Assembly (NCBI RefSeq): GCF_023661085.1
Contig: NZ_JAHDJT010000103.1
Coordinates: 1 to 5,205 of the forward strand
Direction of reading: 5' to 3'
Length of the DNA stretch: 5,205 nucleotides
Origin: Wolbachia pipientis
GTDB taxonomy: Bacteria; Pseudomonadota; Alphaproteobacteria; Rickettsiales; Anaplasmataceae
Program-made: the position numbers and the translations under genes
Notes under the pieces: model-generated
The model's database searches: none
What the model saw: the letters and a program-made list of their open reading frames with translations, nothing else
What the model was told of the DNA's origin: nothing
Shown here: positions 1 through 5,205 of the stretch, in pieces
Position numbering within the stretch: position 1 is the first letter of the stretch
How the letters are laid out: each line of letters starts with the position of its first letter

Positions 1-2
1 AA

Positions 3-977
3 AGATTTGCGTTCTTAGATTTAACAGCAGGAATATTATTCACAGGAGAAACATGGATGAAGTTTTTATCATTGATATTCGCTGGTCCTTTTGGTTTTAT
101 CGCTTTTTTGATAATACTCCATGCTAGTTTTATGTTCTTAAAATGCATTATTAGCGCTATATTTAGATATGTGATATCTACTGTCCTAGTAGCGTTTTTA
201 CTGTCATTAACACCTTTATTTATCGTGTTTATCTTATTTCAACAGACTAAGTCCCTGTTTGACAGCTGGATAAAAACACTTGCTCATGTTGCAATACAGC
301 CAATGATTTTATTTTCATCTTTATCCATTTTAAATCAATTGATGTATTCAGTTTTGTATAACCTCACAAATTTCTCTGCATGCTATCAATGTTTAATTAG
401 CATAAATTTCTTGTCCTATGATCTCTGTCTTATGAAATCCATACTGCCTCTTGGATATAGTCCTGGCACTAGTGTTGATGTTGCACTAAGTGATGGAACG
501 AAAACTGGCGGGCACTTTGCAGCATTACCGATAGACCTAATCCAGGCAATTATATACTTCATTATTGCCAAAGCAATGGAAGTTTTTGTTTCTGCGTCAG
601 AAACTATGGCACAAGCAATATTTAGTGCTGGTTTTGGGATTGCTGGCAGTGTTGGTCAAGTTGCTAACAGCGCATCACAAGCTATGCTGTCAACTGTTGG
701 ACTTGATGATGCAACTCAAAGTACGATAAAGGACATAAAACAGAAAACGGGTAAAGATCGAACACAAATTGAATATAAGTTGTCTGAGATGCTGAAGCAA
801 GCAGACAAGGAAGAAGGTTTTGGAAAAAGTCCTGATAAAACAGGAGATTCTAAAGCTAAAGACAAGGAAGAAAGAAAGCGAAAGGTGGAATTGCCCGAAA
901 CGAAAGAGCAACTAAAAGAGAAGGAAGTGCCTGGAGCTGAAAACAAGGACAAGAAAGAAGAAAGGAAAAATGAGTGA
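3..977 (+). CDS. virB6: VirB6-family T4SS inner-membrane protein, C-terminal part (5' end outside window); probably VirB6-3
   Basis: This is the 3' part of a VirB6/TrbL-type gene. VirB6 proteins are polytopic inner-membrane components of the type IV secretion channel. The frame is open from the first complete codon at position 3, and the Met at 57 lies inside a continuous hydrophobic reading frame without a convincing ribosome binding site, so it is probably internal. Numbering from that Met, hydrophobic segments lie at about residues 3-28, 38-60, 72-100 and 160-177. The family signature is the stretch TPLFIVFILF...TKSLFDSWI (about 52-72). A matching PLFLISILF...LKSLFEGWI occurs in the next gene, so the two are paralogues. 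From about residue 225 to the end the protein is a low-complexity Lys/Glu/Asp-rich hydrophilic tail, probably cytoplasmic. Classical VirB6 is about 300 residues, whereas Rickettsiales copies are much longer, so a large N-terminal part is probably missing here. The paralogue number is inferred from gene order: it sits directly before another virB6 and then a small hypothetical gene. Confidence 0.9.
   Translation, partial: RFAFLDLTAGILFTGETWMKFLSLIFAGPFGFIAFLIILHASFMFLKCIISAIFRYVISTVLVAFLLSLTPLFIVFILFQQTKSLFDSWIKTLAHVAIQPMILFSSLSILNQLMYSVLYNLTNFSACYQCLISINFLSYDLCLMKSILPLGYSPGTSVDVALSDGTKTGGHFAALPIDLIQAIIYFIIAKAMEVFVSASETMAQAIFSAGFGIAGSVGQVANSASQAMLSTVGLDDATQSTIKDIKQKTGKDRTQIEYKLSEMLKQADKEEGFGKSPDKTGDSKAKDKEERKRKVELPETKEQLKEKEVPGAENKDKKEERKNE
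729..974 (+). repeat. Purine-rich low-complexity segment encoding the charged C-terminal tail
   Basis: The last 80 or so codons of the first gene are almost all purine on the + strand and encode mainly Lys, Glu and Asp. The 12-mer GACAAGGAAGAA occurs twice in the same reading frame, at 804-815 and 861-872 (57 bp apart, 19 codons). A related form, GACAAGAAAGAAGAAAGG, occurs at 948-965. The peptide words DKEE, DKEERK and DKKEERK result. This looks like short in-frame repeat expansion in a disordered tail. The bias also leaves the minus strand free of stop codons, which produces spurious antisense reading frames here. Confidence 0.6.
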
Positions 978-1048
978 TATCATGGAGTAACTAATTAAAA
1001 AGATATTTTAAGTAAAGTTTTATTTCTATATTTGGAAAAAATTTAGAT
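978..1048 (+). other. Short virB6-virB6 spacer, no terminator seen
   Basis: This 71-bp AT-rich gap separates two co-directional virB6 paralogues. I see no GC-rich hairpin with a T tract, so read-through is likely. The only Shine-Dalgarno-like bases before the next start are TTTGGA at 1031-1036, about 12 nt from the ATG, which is weak and distant. No convincing promoter is visible. Confidence 0.5.
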
Positions 1049-1120
1049 ATGCAGTTACGCTTAGGCACATTTTGGTTTAGGTTACTACTTCTTGCAGCTT
1101 GTGTGCTGATAACAGGTTGT
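1049..1120 (+). other. Putative lipoprotein signal peptide with lipobox (Cys24)
   Basis: The protein begins MQLR, then a hydrophobic run (LLLLAACVL), then I-T-G-C at residues 21-24, which fits the lipobox pattern [LVI][ASTVI][GAS]C. The residue after the Cys is Asp. In E. coli, Asp at +2 retains lipoproteins in the inner membrane; whether that rule holds in Wolbachia is unknown. If cleaved, the 1059-residue product would be lipid-anchored at its N-terminus with the following domain in the periplasm. If not cleaved, the segment could be a plain membrane anchor. Confidence 0.6.
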
Positions 1121-4100
1121 GACAAAAACAACGATATGCCTTTTCCAAGATGCATATCTGCTGACTATTTTGGTCCTAAACCTATTACAGTTGGTGCTCA
1201 TTTTCCAATTGGTCATGATGCGTTTTTTCCAGAAGGTGAAAGTGGAGAACCTATTGATCCTGAGACCGGCGAAATCAATTATGGTTTTCACTCTAATCAA
1301 GTGGTGAAGTGGAAGGATACCGGACTCGAAACCAATGGAGATGACTTGATAGTACGAGTTAATGGTGCATGGACATCTTGGGGTAATAGTAATAAGAAAG
1401 AATCTAAAGGCAGTTACAGCTTGCAAAGCTTGGAGCAGCTGAAATATGCAACCAAATTCGAAGGCAAACAAGGCGATAATAGCTTGCATGACTTTCACTT
1501 GGTTTGCAATGATTATAAATCTAGTATGCAAAAATTTTCAAGTAGTTCTAGTACAAGTTGCACTGTAAATTGTAAGTGCATTAACGAGGATAATGGCAAA
1601 AGCATAGTATCACGTGGTGCTCCATGTTGGTTTACCAACGGTCATGGTGCTTACTTTCTGTTTAAAAGGCCGGGTGATAACAACCCTAACGAAAGTCTGA
1701 AATCTATGCGCAATCCCGAATCTCCCACTATACATTTGGGTTACAATTCCGTAGCAGAAGATGGAAGCGGACTTTTTACTTTAAAGAAAGGAGATAGAAC
1801 TAAATTAAAGGGCAGAAATTGTGATATGCTAAAATTAGAAAAAGGATGGAAAATATATGTAAAAATATTAGACAGATATTACTTAGACAATGTAGGCGGC
1901 TACTCTTTTGAATTTTTGAGCGGAGTGCAGAAACCAAGTAGTTTTGGATTTTTTGATTACGTTTATCACTACCTAAAGTGTGTATTATTGATCAATAAAA
2001 ATTGCAAAAAGTATTTTGACAGTAATGACCCTGCAGCAGCACAGGCTATGTTTCAGAATATAGCTGAAAAGAGTACAAGTTTTCATAATTTTGTTCTTTC
2101 CTTGCTCGTTTTATTTATAGTGATTTCATCGCTTCTTTACCTTTTTGGTATGATACGAGAAACTAAGCATGATATGCTCATTAGGATGATGAAAATCACT
2201 CTAGTAATAGTGCTTATATCTCCTGGAAGTTTTAAGTTTTTCTACGATCATTTCCTTACTTTGTTTGTTGAAGGACTTGAATATATGATAAATGTAATTA
2301 CTAGCTTTGCTCCTAATATGAATACAGATGCCAATTGGGACCCTGCCGAAGCCGGTGGAGAAGCCCGTGTTAAATTGTTCAGTTTTATGGAGGACATGTT
2401 CAATAAGTTTTTTGCTTACTCTGTTTGGAAAAAGTTTGCAGCGTTTTTTCATTACAAAATGTGGACAAGCCTACTTATGATACCAGCAATTTTGATAGGG
2501 ATCGTTTTATATTTCCTGCTGTGTGTGTATGCTTACATAATATTCCTTTCCGGCTTCGTGGGTATAGCTTTCCTTATAGCCATAATGCCACTGTTTCTAA
2601 TTTCTATCTTATTTTCACCGCTGAAAAGTCTATTTGAAGGTTGGATAAAATTCTGTATTAGTTTTTGTTTACAATCGATTATGATATTTGCCCTGCTGTC
2701 ATTGCTGGCTGCAATTATAATGAATACCTTCTATAGGCAGCTAGGTTTCACTGTATGTTACAATAAATGGTTTGAGATAAGAATCTGTGCTCCAAAATGG
2801 GTATTTGGCGGTTTTCCTATCTTTAATAGGCAGTACTTTGGTTGGACTCCAGGGCAGATTTTTGTACCTTACACTATCGGGAAACATTGTCCGCTGAACG
2901 TAGATAAAGATATAGAGGGCATAGAAAAATTAAGTAGAGAAGGTAGTACAATAAAATTTACTGGTGGTGCTGGGTATATTCCCCTTCCACCGGATTACCC
3001 TAAGGATGAAAAAGGTGAATATATAAGAGGTTTTCGTTATATAGATTATCCTTTCTTTAACCCAATTCCTGGTACTAAAGATAATCCAGCAGATCATTAT
3101 ATAGCAGAAAGCGATATAGTAGTTAATGCTGATTGTAGTAAAAATGAAAAAGATCTAGCGCGTCTAACAAATAGTCTATTACATGCATCAGAAAAGGCTG
3201 ATATCTCGTCGTTGATCAACAGTATAGACAGGAAGATAGGTGGCAGCGGCATTAGTGAAATAGTAAGGCGCTATTGTCAAGATATAAACAAGTGCAGCAG
3301 TTACAGGGAAATAATAAGTGAAATAAGGGTTTTAGTGCAAGATGTAATTACACAAGGTGCAAGCTGCCAACTACAGAATTTTTATATAGTAAATGATAAA
3401 TATCAAGAAAATAGCGACTATCAAAGGGTGCAAGACATACAGAGAGGCTATTTAATTAATGTGGGGGAAATCTTTGTATTATTCTTGCTTTCATTCTTAA
3501 TGTTCTCCTTACGTGAGTTCGTACAACAAATGGGCTCAAGTATCGCTGGTGGTGGATTCAGCGTTTATAATATATCTAGTATGTATAAAGCATCGCCTTT
3601 AGTTCACACAATGGAAGGACTCACCAAGCATCAGTGGCAAAACTTTGTTGGCGGAAAACTAGAGTCTTTAGGCAGTTGGGCTACTCATTTACCAGATAGA
3701 TTAGCCGGAGGCACGGCTAATCTACTGGGCAGGATACCACGAGTTGGAGGTGTGTTGAAATACGCTATTGATGCGCCATGTAAGCTTGTAGGTGGTACTA
3801 TCGAAGCAACAAAATTTGCAACATCGCCTGAAAATGACGTTGATAAACTTGAGGAAAAAATTTACAAGGCGTTTGGAGTTGACAAGGAAGATATTACACA
3901 CAGAAGAATTGGTAAGTATTTAGATTATTACAAAGGATACGTGGGATCACACTTGGGTTATACAATAGAAGATGCTATGAAATTTACCTGGGAGCATGGC
4001 GTTGATTCTATAGGAAAGCATAGCTATAGCCATAACTTACTCTATAGAGCAAAATCGCATAGGCGAGAATTCTTGGACAAACTTCATGATTACACCATAG

Positions 4101-4297
4101 GGCACAAAAGAAAGCCAGAGAGATACAAGGATGAAGGTGATAGTAGTCAATCAAGTGCGCCGGGTCCGGATAAATCACTAGGGCCTAGTGAGCCAAATTC
4201 GAAGAAATCAGATGAGTTTTTGGGAGATTCATCAAAAGAATCAGTAAAAAGAAGTGTACCGGGTGAAAAGGAAGAGGGTAGCAATGAAGATCAGTAA
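1049..4297 (+). CDS. virB6: VirB6-family T4SS protein with lipoprotein-type signal and large extensions; probably VirB6-4
   Basis: This is a complete 1082-residue VirB6 paralogue, roughly three times a classical VirB6. The ATG at 1049 is chosen because the frame has a stop just upstream (1013-1015) and a signal peptide follows at once. Residues 1-24 form a short basic start, a hydrophobic stretch and a lipobox ITGC (Cys24). Residues 25-340 are a polar, presumably periplasmic domain with nine further cysteines (35, 153, 171, 175, 177, 193, 258, 311, 319). Membrane segments follow at about 346-367, 380-398, 474-499, 502-522 and 533-557. The VirB6 signature PLFLISILF...LKSLFEGWI lies at 514-533. 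A polar loop with seven cysteines spans about 560-800. A last hydrophobic segment (802-822) leads into REF...GGGFSVYNI and a polar C-terminus rich in Ser, Lys, Glu and Pro. The protein should act as a channel subunit in the inner membrane. The gene end overlaps the next gene by 14 bp, which suggests co-expression. Family assignment is firm; the paralogue number is inferred. Confidence 0.93.
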   Translation: MQLRLGTFWFRLLLLAACVLITGCDKNNDMPFPRCISADYFGPKPITVGAHFPIGHDAFFPEGESGEPIDPETGEINYGFHSNQVVKWKDTGLETNGDDLIVRVNGAWTSWGNSNKKESKGSYSLQSLEQLKYATKFEGKQGDNSLHDFHLVCNDYKSSMQKFSSSSSTSCTVNCKCINEDNGKSIVSRGAPCWFTNGHGAYFLFKRPGDNNPNESLKSMRNPESPTIHLGYNSVAEDGSGLFTLKKGDRTKLKGRNCDMLKLEKGWKIYVKILDRYYLDNVGGYSFEFLSGVQKPSSFGFFDYVYHYLKCVLLINKNCKKYFDSNDPAAAQAMFQNIAEKSTSFHNFVLSLLVLFIVISSLLYLFGMIRETKHDMLIRMMKITLVIVLISPGSFKFFYDHFLTLFVEGLEYMINVITSFAPNMNTDANWDPAEAGGEARVKLFSFMEDMFNKFFAYSVWKKFAAFFHYKMWTSLLMIPAILIGIVLYFLLCVYAYIIFLSGFVGIAFLIAIMPLFLISILFSPLKSLFEGWIKFCISFCLQSIMIFALLSLLAAIIMNTFYRQLGFTVCYNKWFEIRICAPKWVFGGFPIFNRQYFGWTPGQIFVPYTIGKHCPLNVDKDIEGIEKLSREGSTIKFTGGAGYIPLPPDYPKDEKGEYIRGFRYIDYPFFNPIPGTKDNPADHYIAESDIVVNADCSKNEKDLARLTNSLLHASEKADISSLINSIDRKIGGSGISEIVRRYCQDINKCSSYREIISEIRVLVQDVITQGASCQLQNFYIVNDKYQENSDYQRVQDIQRGYLINVGEIFVLFLLSFLMFSLREFVQQMGSSIAGGGFSVYNISSMYKASPLVHTMEGLTKHQWQNFVGGKLESLGSWATHLPDRLAGGTANLLGRIPRVGGVLKYAIDAPCKLVGGTIEATKFATSPENDVDKLEEKIYKAFGVDKEDITHRRIGKYLDYYKGYVGSHLGYTIEDAMKFTWEHGVDSIGKHSYSHNLLYRAKSHRREFLDKLHDYTIGHKRKPERYKDEGDSSQSSAPGPDKSLGPSEPNSKKSDEFLGDSSKESVKRSVPGEKEEGSNEDQ
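1301..1933 (+). other. VirB6-4 ectodomain segment with possible LecA-like (galactose-binding type) beta-sandwich pattern
   Basis: Residues 85-295 begin with a strand-like segment W-K-D-T-G...DDLIVRVNGAWTSWG (88-112) and end with GWKIYVKILDRYYLDNVGGYSF (266-287). From memory, Pseudomonas aeruginosa LecA (PA-IL) has a comparable order: GDVITIVAAGWASYG, then GAL.., then ITLIYND...NNSGSFSV. The second LecA element carries Asp and Asn ligands for calcium and sugar. Here GAYFLF (200-205) fills the middle position. Asp275 and Asp280-Asn281 fall near the ligand positions, with the loop two residues shorter than in LecA. The fold resemblance is inference from pattern reading and not an alignment score. 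Confidence 0.35.
2726..3448 (+). other. Extended cysteine-containing loop inserted in the VirB6 core of VirB6-4
   Basis: Between the membrane segments ending near residue 557 and starting near 802 lies a polar region of about 240 residues with Cys at 570, 580, 614, 696, 743, 749 and 773. In the upstream paralogue the corresponding interval, also starting with a Cys-Tyr pair, is only about 60 residues. The extra length is therefore an extension specific to this paralogue. Seven cysteines together with aromatic and Pro/Gly-rich stretches suggest a folded, possibly disulfide-bonded periplasmic subdomain; the location depends on the predicted topology. Confidence 0.5.
4269..4278 (+). promoter_or_regulatory. 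Ribosome binding site for the downstream small gene, inside virB6-4
   Basis: AGGAAGAGGG lies 5 nt before the ATG at 4284 and inside the last codons of virB6-4. It is the best Shine-Dalgarno-like site in the window. It decides in favour of the ATG at 4284 over the in-frame GTG at 4254, which has only AAAAGAAG nearby. Confidence 0.65.
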
Positions 4298-4904
4298 AAA
4301 AAACTTCAAAGGTCTTGATTATTATAAACTGCACCAGGACAAAGACGGTAACATAAAGCTAAGTGACTACGATGACATTTTAAATGCGCGTAGGGCAAGA
4401 GTAGACTTGTTGCTGGATAACACTAAGCAAGATGATATTAATCTTTCAAAGCTCAATAAAGCTCTTAGTGAGAAATTCGTGGATGATAGAGAATTGTTGT
4501 CCGAATTCGACAAGGAAGATCAAGAAATTGCCCAGGAGGAGCTCAAGATGTTTAACATTTTAGATAACCTTGATAATCTTGCAAACATTAAAAGTGAAGA
4601 TCTACTCGAGGTTAGTTTATTATTATCGGATCTTAGCTTCATAGAGAGAAATGTTGTACTGAATACCGATCAGAATTCTGATCTAGCAGGGTTTAAAGAC
4701 CTGTTTATCGAAAGAAAGGCATCTGGTGAGGAATATAGTGATGAAGAATGTAAAAGCTTTCTCGATAACATAGATAAAATCAACACTATAATTAAGCTAG
4801 AGTTAGAAAGCAGAATTGAAGGGCTAAATCATGATGAAAAAAATGACTGTGACGATTTACAAGATGAGATCGGTCGAGCAATAGATACAATCAAAAAAAA
4901 GTAG
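4284..4904 (+). CDS. Hypothetical acidic soluble protein at the end of the virB6 operon (206 aa)
   Basis: I do not recognise a named family. The protein has no signal peptide or membrane segment, is rich in Asp, Glu, Lys and Leu, and looks almost wholly alpha-helical with coiled-coil-like stretches (for example about residues 35-100 and 130-206). Near the N-terminus, residues 19-30 read DKDGNIKLSDYD, which matches an EF-hand loop at positions 1, 3, 5, 8, 9 and 12 but has Ile in place of the usual Gly at position 6. The ATG at 4284 is preferred because of the strong ribosome binding site; a GTG at 4254 would add ten residues. The start overlaps the virB6-4 stop by 14 bp in another frame, so translation is probably coupled. 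As I recall, Wolbachia virB3-virB4-virB6 operons end with a small conserved hypothetical gene (WD0853 in strain wMel), and this has the same position. A T4SS accessory, chaperone or effector role is possible from location only. Confidence 0.8.
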   Translation: MKISKKNFKGLDYYKLHQDKDGNIKLSDYDDILNARRARVDLLLDNTKQDDINLSKLNKALSEKFVDDRELLSEFDKEDQEIAQEELKMFNILDNLDNLANIKSEDLLEVSLLLSDLSFIERNVVLNTDQNSDLAGFKDLFIERKASGEEYSDEECKSFLDNIDKINTIIKLELESRIEGLNHDEKNDCDDLQDEIGRAIDTIKKK

Positions 4905-4931
4905 TCGACTGATTTTGTGTCTACAACTTTC

Positions 4932-4956
4932 TTCCTAATGCCAATGGCAATAGGAA
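4932..4956 (+). terminator. Imperfect hairpin 28 bp after the last operon gene; weak terminator candidate
   Basis: TTCCTA-A-TGCC pairs with GGCA-A-TAGGAA around an AAT loop, giving 6 and 4 base pairs separated by one A/A mismatch. It is the first stem-loop downstream of the stop codon at 4902-4904. On the + strand it is followed by AAATT and no T run, so it lacks the classical intrinsic-terminator tail. It may instead stabilise the 3' end of the mRNA. Confidence 0.3.
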
Positions 4957-4989
4957 AAATTAAGGTACCGTTTTACCAGTCAACAATGG

Positions 4990-5066
4990 TGTCATTCCAG
5001 CACCCCTTCTTCTGTCATTCCAGCGCCTCCTTTTCTTGTCACCCAAGTAGCTCCCTTCCTTGTCAT
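4990..5066. repeat. Degenerate 23-24-bp tandem repeat with TGTCAT core
   Basis: The core TGTCAT (or TGTCAC) recurs at 4990, 5013, 5037 and 5061, that is with steps of 23, 24 and 24 bp. Each core is followed by TCCAGC-, CCAAGT- or CCCAGTG-like sequence and then a C/T-rich stretch. Units 1 and 2 share TGTCATTCCAGC exactly; unit 3 is the most diverged; unit 4 runs into the palindrome. The strand is strongly pyrimidine-rich. Confidence 0.7.
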
Positions 5067-5086
5067 CCCAGTGCTTGACACTGGGA
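5061..5086. repeat. Wolbachia-type dispersed palindromic repeat
   Basis: TGTCATCCCAGTGCTTGACA followed by CTGGGA contains an 8-bp perfect stem, TCCCAGTG (5066-5073) with CACTGGGA (5079-5086), around a CTTGA loop. From memory this is the very common dispersed intergenic repeat of Wolbachia genomes, usually ending CTGGGATCCAG; here the end reads CTGGGACCTAGG, so it is slightly decayed. It could form a stem-loop on either strand, but no T tract follows. Confidence 0.75.
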
Positions 5087-5165
5087 CCTAGGATACTACT
5101 TTAATAATAAATATTTAAGAAATCTACCAAGCAAAAAAAGGTAAAGAAAGCCCGAGTGGCGAGTT

Positions 5166-5200
5166 TTGACTCTATAATACTTTAAATTGGCGCTATAATA
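5166..5200 (+). promoter_or_regulatory. Weak promoter-like region with two TATAAT boxes
   Basis: TATAAT occurs at 5173-5178 and 5194-5199, each inside an exact CTATAATA (step 21 bp). TTGACT at 5166-5171 resembles a -35 element, but it abuts the first box and is 22 bp from the second, longer than the usual 16-18. In such AT-rich DNA a chance match is quite possible. If real, it would drive a gene to the right of the window. Confidence 0.2.
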
Positions 5201-5205
5201 ATTTA

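Larger units (their letters stand above)
4905..5205. other. Intergenic region without a gene, rich in repeats
   Basis: I find no coding sequence in the last 301 bp on either strand. In order the region holds an imperfect hairpin (4932-4956), a degenerate tandem repeat ending in a Wolbachia-type palindrome (4990-5086), an AT-rich stretch with an A7 tract near 5134-5140, and two CTATAATA boxes (5172-5179 and 5193-5200). The operon transcript most likely ends here. The next gene lies beyond the window. Confidence 0.6.

Noticed and set aside
57..59. ATG at 57 as the true start of the first gene
   Set aside because: The frame is open and protein-like back to position 3, and the ATG sits at the edge of a hydrophobic segment; GGAGAA at 45-50 is a possible Shine-Dalgarno site but a start here would yield a VirB6 without its N-terminal part.
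690..952. Two overlapping minus-strand open frames (690-911 and 716-952)
   Set aside because: They mirror the Lys/Glu-rich tail of the + strand virB6; the purine bias removes minus-strand stops and gives Phe/Leu/Ser-rich nonsense with no ribosome binding site.
982..990. ATGGAGTAA mini-frame in the virB6-virB6 spacer
   Set aside because: It is only two codons long with no evidence of a leader-peptide function.
1119..1307. + strand 62-codon frame in another phase inside virB6-4
   Set aside because: It is fully contained in the virB6-4 coding sequence with no support of its own.
1085..1531. Minus-strand open frame of 148 codons inside virB6-4
   Set aside because: It lies wholly opposite a convincing domain of VirB6-4, has no recognisable motif and starts without a Shine-Dalgarno site.
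2201..2637. Short frames on minus (2201-2452) and + (2425-2637) strands in the membrane core region
   Set aside because: Both overlap conserved VirB6 membrane segments and show no independent features.
4254..4256. GTG at 4254 as start of the small downstream gene
   Set aside because: The ATG at 4284 has a much better ribosome binding site with good spacing; the ten extra residues would be very basic, unlike the rest of the protein.
4990..5086. CRISPR array
   Set aside because: The repeats are degenerate, the period is only 23-24 bp with no unique spacers, and there are no cas genes; it matches a Wolbachia intergenic repeat instead.

Overview
The window looks like a Wolbachia chromosome segment (Rickettsiales, Anaplasmataceae). 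Three things support this. The DNA is AT-rich. Two successive genes encode oversized VirB6-family membrane proteins of a type IV secretion system (T4SS), a tandem arrangement known from the Rickettsiales vir (rvh) locus. The 3' intergenic region carries the TGTCATCCCAGTGC / CACTGGG palindromic repeat that is scattered through Wolbachia genomes. I recognised the genus from these features and ran no database search.

Layout, all genes on the + strand. Positions 3-977 are the 3' end of a VirB6 paralogue, most likely virB6-3, whose 5' part lies outside the window. It shows the polytopic VirB6 core followed by a very charged Lys/Glu-rich tail. After a 71-bp gap, 1049-4297 is a complete 1082-residue VirB6 paralogue, most likely virB6-4. 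It has a lipoprotein-type signal peptide, a cysteine-containing ectodomain of about 310 residues, the VirB6 membrane core, a second large cysteine-containing loop, a last membrane segment and a long polar C-terminal region. Its end overlaps by 14 bp the start of a 206-residue acidic soluble protein (4284-4904) of unknown function. That gene's position matches the small hypothetical gene that, as I recall, ends the Wolbachia virB3-virB4-virB6 operon. From 4905 to 5205 I find no gene. This stretch holds an imperfect hairpin, a 23-24-bp-period degenerate tandem repeat ending in the Wolbachia palindrome, and an AT-rich end with two CTATAATA boxes.

How the genes fit together: VirB6 is the polytopic inner-membrane component of the T4SS channel. 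Rickettsiales have several VirB6 paralogues with large lineage-specific extensions, and both genes here follow that pattern. The short gaps, shared strand and final gene overlap suggest one polycistronic transcript entering from the left, probably ending in the repeat-rich region after 4904. The points most worth following up are the LecA-like look of the VirB6-4 ectodomain, its lipobox, its extra cysteine-containing loop, and the EF-hand-like loop in the small downstream protein.
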